From Hirundichthys speculiger (Eukaryota; Chordata; Actinopteri; Beloniformes; Exocoetidae), in assembly GCA_018398805.1 (NCBI GenBank), contig JAGFBZ010002398.1, forward strand, positions 62,001 to 126,000: a DNA stretch of 64,000 nt. The letters are read 5' to 3'. Each line of letters starts with the position of its first letter. Within the stretch, counting starts at the first letter, position 1. Position numbers and translations under genes: made by a program. This document shows, one piece after another, positions 60,111 through 64,000 of the stretch. The notes under the pieces were generated by a model. It searched no databases and was not told the origin of the DNA. It saw nothing but the letters and a program-made list of their open reading frames with translations.

Positions 60111-60440
60111 TAAGCTTTAATGATCCTAGAGGATAAATCACATGATATTTGACGGATTAAAATACCACATTAAGATCAAGTTACCAGCTTTTACATTAAA
60201 AAGATTAATGCATTCATTCAGCAATTAGTATCCTATTCTAGTAACTTAATCAATTTATTTGTGATGAACAGCAACAACATTGTATTGTCAGGAAACCCCA
60301 CTTTGCCCCGATCCATTCATCTTTCTGTGAAGGTTTATAAGATATCCTAAACGTCCTGAAAGGCTTGAATAAAGGTAACTGGACTTGATCTTGAATTTGG
60401 GGGATAAATAAAGTATTTTTGAATTTGAATTTTAAATTTG
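60111..60440. repeat. LINE-tail-like sequence beside the satellite
   Basis: taagctttaatgatcctaga followed by ggataaatc at the left, and gggggataaataaagtattt followed by ttgaatttgaatttt at the right (60397-60432), both resemble 3' tails of fish LINEs, the first inverted. Bodies are not recognisable. Confidence 0.45.
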
Positions 60441-63400
60441 ACTTTTTTTTCATGGCTCATATCTATAATAGTTGTTTCATATCTTTTTCAACAGTCTCCA
60501 TCAGATCTGACTGGTGGGGAGTCTCTAACCAAGAAGCTGGTCAAGTGTAAATCACTGATTTTCCGTTTCTCCTTGTGTCATTAGTTGTTTACTCATCCTA
60601 TAGTGTTTAGCTGCAAGGATGTGAAGTCTTTTGATCTTGTGAATCTAGATGTGAAAAGCGAATTGCACTGCTTAGCGCTTTTTAATAATCAACGGAACTT
60701 GGGAGGCTTGATATAAATGCAGTCCGTTCACGTGTACCGTTTCCTCTTCGTCCTTTGAAGATCTTCACGCGTGTCTTTGTGGTTATGCATCAGTACAGGA
60801 TCTGACTCCTCAGTCCACTTCTGCAAAAGACTAACAATGCAGTGTAGAACATGGACTTCTGCAACTTTTCCATCCTCATCTTTTTTTTTTTTTTAACTCC
60901 TTAACAATCTGCTCCCTCGCTGCTCTCTCATCAAACTCAGAATTTTCATAGCTGAAGAGAGATATCATTTTCCAAGTTTCTATTTAAGGTTGGAAACAAG
61001 GTGAGTGCCTTGAGGGTATATATTACCCCTCATAGTCACAGTACACCCGTTATGATCCGTTCACAAACGCAGAGTTCTGCTGATTGGGTCTGTGCAGCCT
61101 GTAATGAGCCCGCGCGCCTGCACTCATCTGCAGTCCCTGAGAGGTCCGCAACCTGAAGGGCGAACATGTAATCCTAACTTCTGAACTTCCGCGGACTTCA
61201 GCGTGATTACCCCGATTCTACGTGCGTTTGTGAGTTTGTGCGAGGGCTCCTGAATTGGCAGTTATTACAGGCTGTGTTACCTCCATTCATTGTCGGGGGA
61301 GAGGGGGGGGCGTTCACCATCACATTTTGGTCAGCACCCCAATCAGAGCTCACAGACCACCTTCTGCAAGGTTAGCCACCTCGCAGACAGGCATGTGTTT
61401 CTGTGTGTGTGTGCATGTGTGTGTGTGTGAGAGAGACTGTGCTTGTGTGTATGTGCGGTACATGCATCTGACCTTTTTCAGCCCAACCCCCTTCCACCAA
61501 TACCACACACCTCTAGGAATGACACGGCCATCTGGGCCACTATTCGTCATTTCCATATTGTGGCCTTGATGCAAAACGGTTTAATAATACATGTGCGAGG
61601 AGATAAAATCAAGGGAGAGAAAATTAATATGCTCTGGGCTTGTCAGGCTCATTTAAGGAAGCCCCGTGTTTGGTTGCGTGGCCTCTGACACAGATGATTG
61701 CGTGGGCAGCTATGCAGTTTTTCCTCATAATTACTTTTTTGCCACGCCGCTCTTGTCCATTGTCAGCCTCAATGAGGCAGAGGTTTGTGAAAGAGAGAAA
61801 GGAGGGGGGGAAAAAGATGGAGTAATTTCGTCTATGGAGCATGGCTTTGTTTAAATTTGCTTATCGTTGTTGTTGTTGTTATTTTTTCAGAGTTGCGCGC
61901 AACCCTCTTTGTTGAAAATTATTTCCCTGCGCTTTTCGTTTCATGCATCGAGGACATTCACAGCGACTCAGATTACGACAGTCTGAATTTACTGCCACTA
62001 ATCAAGCGGGTCCACTTGGGCTGGCTGTGACATAGTGGGTAGAGCTGATCAGTTGGGTTTTCCTGCTTGTGTAATTTGCATAGAACCTCGTGTTCTCAGT
62101 AGAACTATCATCATGAACCCAAAGTGATCAAACATAGCTGTCCACACACACACACACACACAGATGAACTCAAATCCATACATGAGTTCATAAATATGAG
62201 ATGCTCTCAGGAATTTATGAGTGTGCAGTGCACGTATATATATCAAATGAATGCCCGGGCCTCATCGCGCAGCCGCACCCTCCTGGTTTTGCCTCGTGCA
62301 CAGCAATCAGGCAAAAATAATGGAGCAATAATTTACTTCCATGACAAACGCCCTCTTCTCTATGCTAATCTGTTCACCTCAGTCTTTCTCCGCTGCTCCC
62401 CAACAGCTGACTAAATTCAAAAGGAAAAAAAAAAAAACATGTTGGCTCAAGATGCATATCTTTGCATGAGGGAAACTTTTTTTCTTAATTGAGTGCACTG
62501 AGCGATGAGCCCGTTTGGAGGGGCTTTAATTTGCAGGGTTGGCTAAACAGATGTAGCATCATAAAGTAATGTAATGGACTTCCACTGGCCCACTGGTGTG
62601 AAAACGCACACATAAGCCCGGTAAAGTGATGTCATGCTGGGGGAGGGGGATCGAAAGAGCATTTTTACGCTATAAAGTAGGCCGACTTGTTTCTATTTTT
62701 TTTAGATCAACCACACACCGAGCTTCAACTGATTATTGACAACTTTGTTTGTGATTTGAGCGTATAGTATCGTCTGTAGGCGTTTTCCTTTTTCCGCATG
62801 TGCAGGCGCTGCATAATGCATGAAGCTTCTATACATAGCGGCGCGTTTTCCTTTGAAGAGTGTTTTGAACGCATGTTTCAAGGGTGTTCTCACTCTGCAG
62901 GACGGGTTGGGAAACGGGCCGTTCCAGCTCCAGTTTGTGTGTCCCTGCAACGCCGTGTGTGAGTTTTTTTTGTGTTGGCGAACAAGGCGGTGGGCGGGAT
63001 AAATCCAAGGTTAACCGTTGTCAAACCAGCCTCCGGGCCATGGCTGCGCGGTGGAAGCGAGAGCCATGAAGCGTTCCCATAAGAGAGGCGACTCCAGCTG
63101 TCGAGCTGCGAACGCGCATGCTCAGCCCGCATTCCCGACAACAGAGACATATGTCACCCTCCCCGTCCGAGCCACAAAAGAGAGCCATGGCATGCTTCCT
63201 CCCGGCCACGAAATGTAACGGGACCACGTCTTAACGGTGACGTTGTAACAGGGATTTCACCGTGCGTGCGTGAAAAGAGACACGGTTGGGGTAAGGTCGG
63301 ACGTTATCCCGTTTCCTGTCGGCGCCCAGGAGCCGGCAAGGTGAATGTTTTTGCATGTCTCTGCAGTGGCTCGCAAATGACAGATGGAGCCCAGGTGCCA

Positions 63401-63939
63401 TTAGGCAGACAAACGACGGCTTCATTAGGACGTGCCACTGGCGAGTGATGAATGCCGCCCTCTCCCAGCCCATATTTGGAGCAAGATAAAAAAAAAAACT
63501 GGAAGCAAGACGGGAGAAGCAATGTGGGTTTGTTTCGGGAGGCAGCTTTGATTTCCATTTCAAGTTTGTGCTTTTAGGCCACATTAAACATGAGAAAGAG
63601 TGCACCGAACGCGGTCACTCGTATCAAATAGCCGAGCTTCAATCAAAGATGTCTGCAGGCAGTCAAGTTTCTATTTTAAGTGTTTAATATTTTACGAGGT
63701 TACTTATTAGACACATTCTCATTTCGAGCAGTGGTGCAAAATCAGTTTTTTTTTCGAATGTCTCGTCAGTTAAAGGTGACTTGTTGCTGCAAACAGCCCA
63801 CTTCAACAGAACGACATCATCAGTGCATCCTGCAGACAGGGGCGATAGGGAGGAGCTTGAGAGAGATGGCGAGAGACAGAAGCAAAGCAAAAGGCTCAGA
63901 GATGGGGGGGAAGGAGCCTTTACCACAGGCCACAAGGCA
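60441..63939. other. Intronic sequence to near the window end
   Basis: GT/GA tract at 61400-61436, CA tract at 62143-62162, G runs near 61300 and 61803. 61500-62060 is non-repetitive and could contain conserved non-coding sequence. 62900-63300 is CpG-richer. No LNS6 exon or beta-neurexin first exon was recognised. Confidence 0.5.
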
Positions 63940-63959
63940 CCCCCCCCCCCCCCCCCCCC
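63940..63959 (+). repeat. 20-base C homopolymer
   Basis: Twenty Cs following aaggca and ending before gcaaatcc. Confidence 0.9.
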
Positions 63960-64000
63960 GCAAATCCATGTGTCACCGCACCGTGTTCCAAACGAGGCTA

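Noticed and set aside
59950..60141. Ile-His-Pro-Ser repeat protein on the minus strand
   Set aside because: It is the translation of the GGAT satellite; a tetranucleotide array gives long open frames by its period.
1..64000. tRNA, rRNA, CRISPR or operon features
   Set aside because: None was seen; spliced exons and fish transposons show a vertebrate nuclear genome, where CRISPR arrays and operons are not expected.

Overview
The window is a piece of a teleost fish genome, probably percomorph. It has vertebrate-style split genes, strong GT/AG splice sites, and typical fish repeats (L2-like and RTE-like LINEs, hAT and Tc1/mariner MITEs, solo LTRs, long GGAT and TA microsatellites). All coding sequence that can be supported belongs to one plus-strand gene, an alpha-neurexin. 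The best match is neurexin-3 (nrxn3; the a and b co-orthologues cannot be told apart from this sequence). Alpha-neurexins are presynaptic single-pass adhesion proteins with the layout LNS1-EGF1-LNS2-LNS3-EGF2-LNS4-LNS5-EGF3-LNS6. The window carries only LNS4, LNS5 and EGF3.

Nine coding exons lie between 21972 and 32540. They are: LNS4 first exon 21972-22175; splice-site-3 microexon 23766-23792; LNS4 exons 25071-25190 and 27513-27625; LNS4/LNS5 exon 27788-28056; LNS5 exons 28198-28388 and 28497-28670; splice-site-6 microexon 29217-29243; and the EGF3 exon 32421-32540. Every junction keeps frame, and both 27-nt microexons are flanked by phase-1 introns, so each can be included or skipped in frame. 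The earlier exons (LNS1 to EGF2) and the LNS6, stalk, transmembrane and tail exons lie outside. I could not find the beta-neurexin first exon in the 31 kb of intron present after EGF3.

The other roughly 98 percent is intron. The 5' intron (1-21971) holds two solo-LTR-like copies, two hAT MITEs, an L2-like LINE 3' end, a relic transposon exon, an RTE-like LINE on the minus strand broken by a third LTR copy, a TA microsatellite, a mariner-type MITE and a composite hAT copy. The exon-rich middle holds two more hAT-type elements and a MADF-domain transposon fragment. The 3' intron (32541-64000) holds further hAT MITEs, a three-level nested insertion, a fourth LTR copy, a repeat split by an L2-like tail, a 47-base C run and a 1.3-kb GGAT satellite.

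The most notable observation is at the EGF3 exon. A 441-bp non-autonomous hAT element inserted at intron base +8 and its 8-bp target duplication copied the 5' splice site. There are now two gtgagtac donors 449 bp apart. The distal one has the better base at -1, and the element supplies an in-frame TAG straight after the proximal one. I saw no sign of a new protein-coding system. The novelty here lies in the transposon and splice-site architecture.
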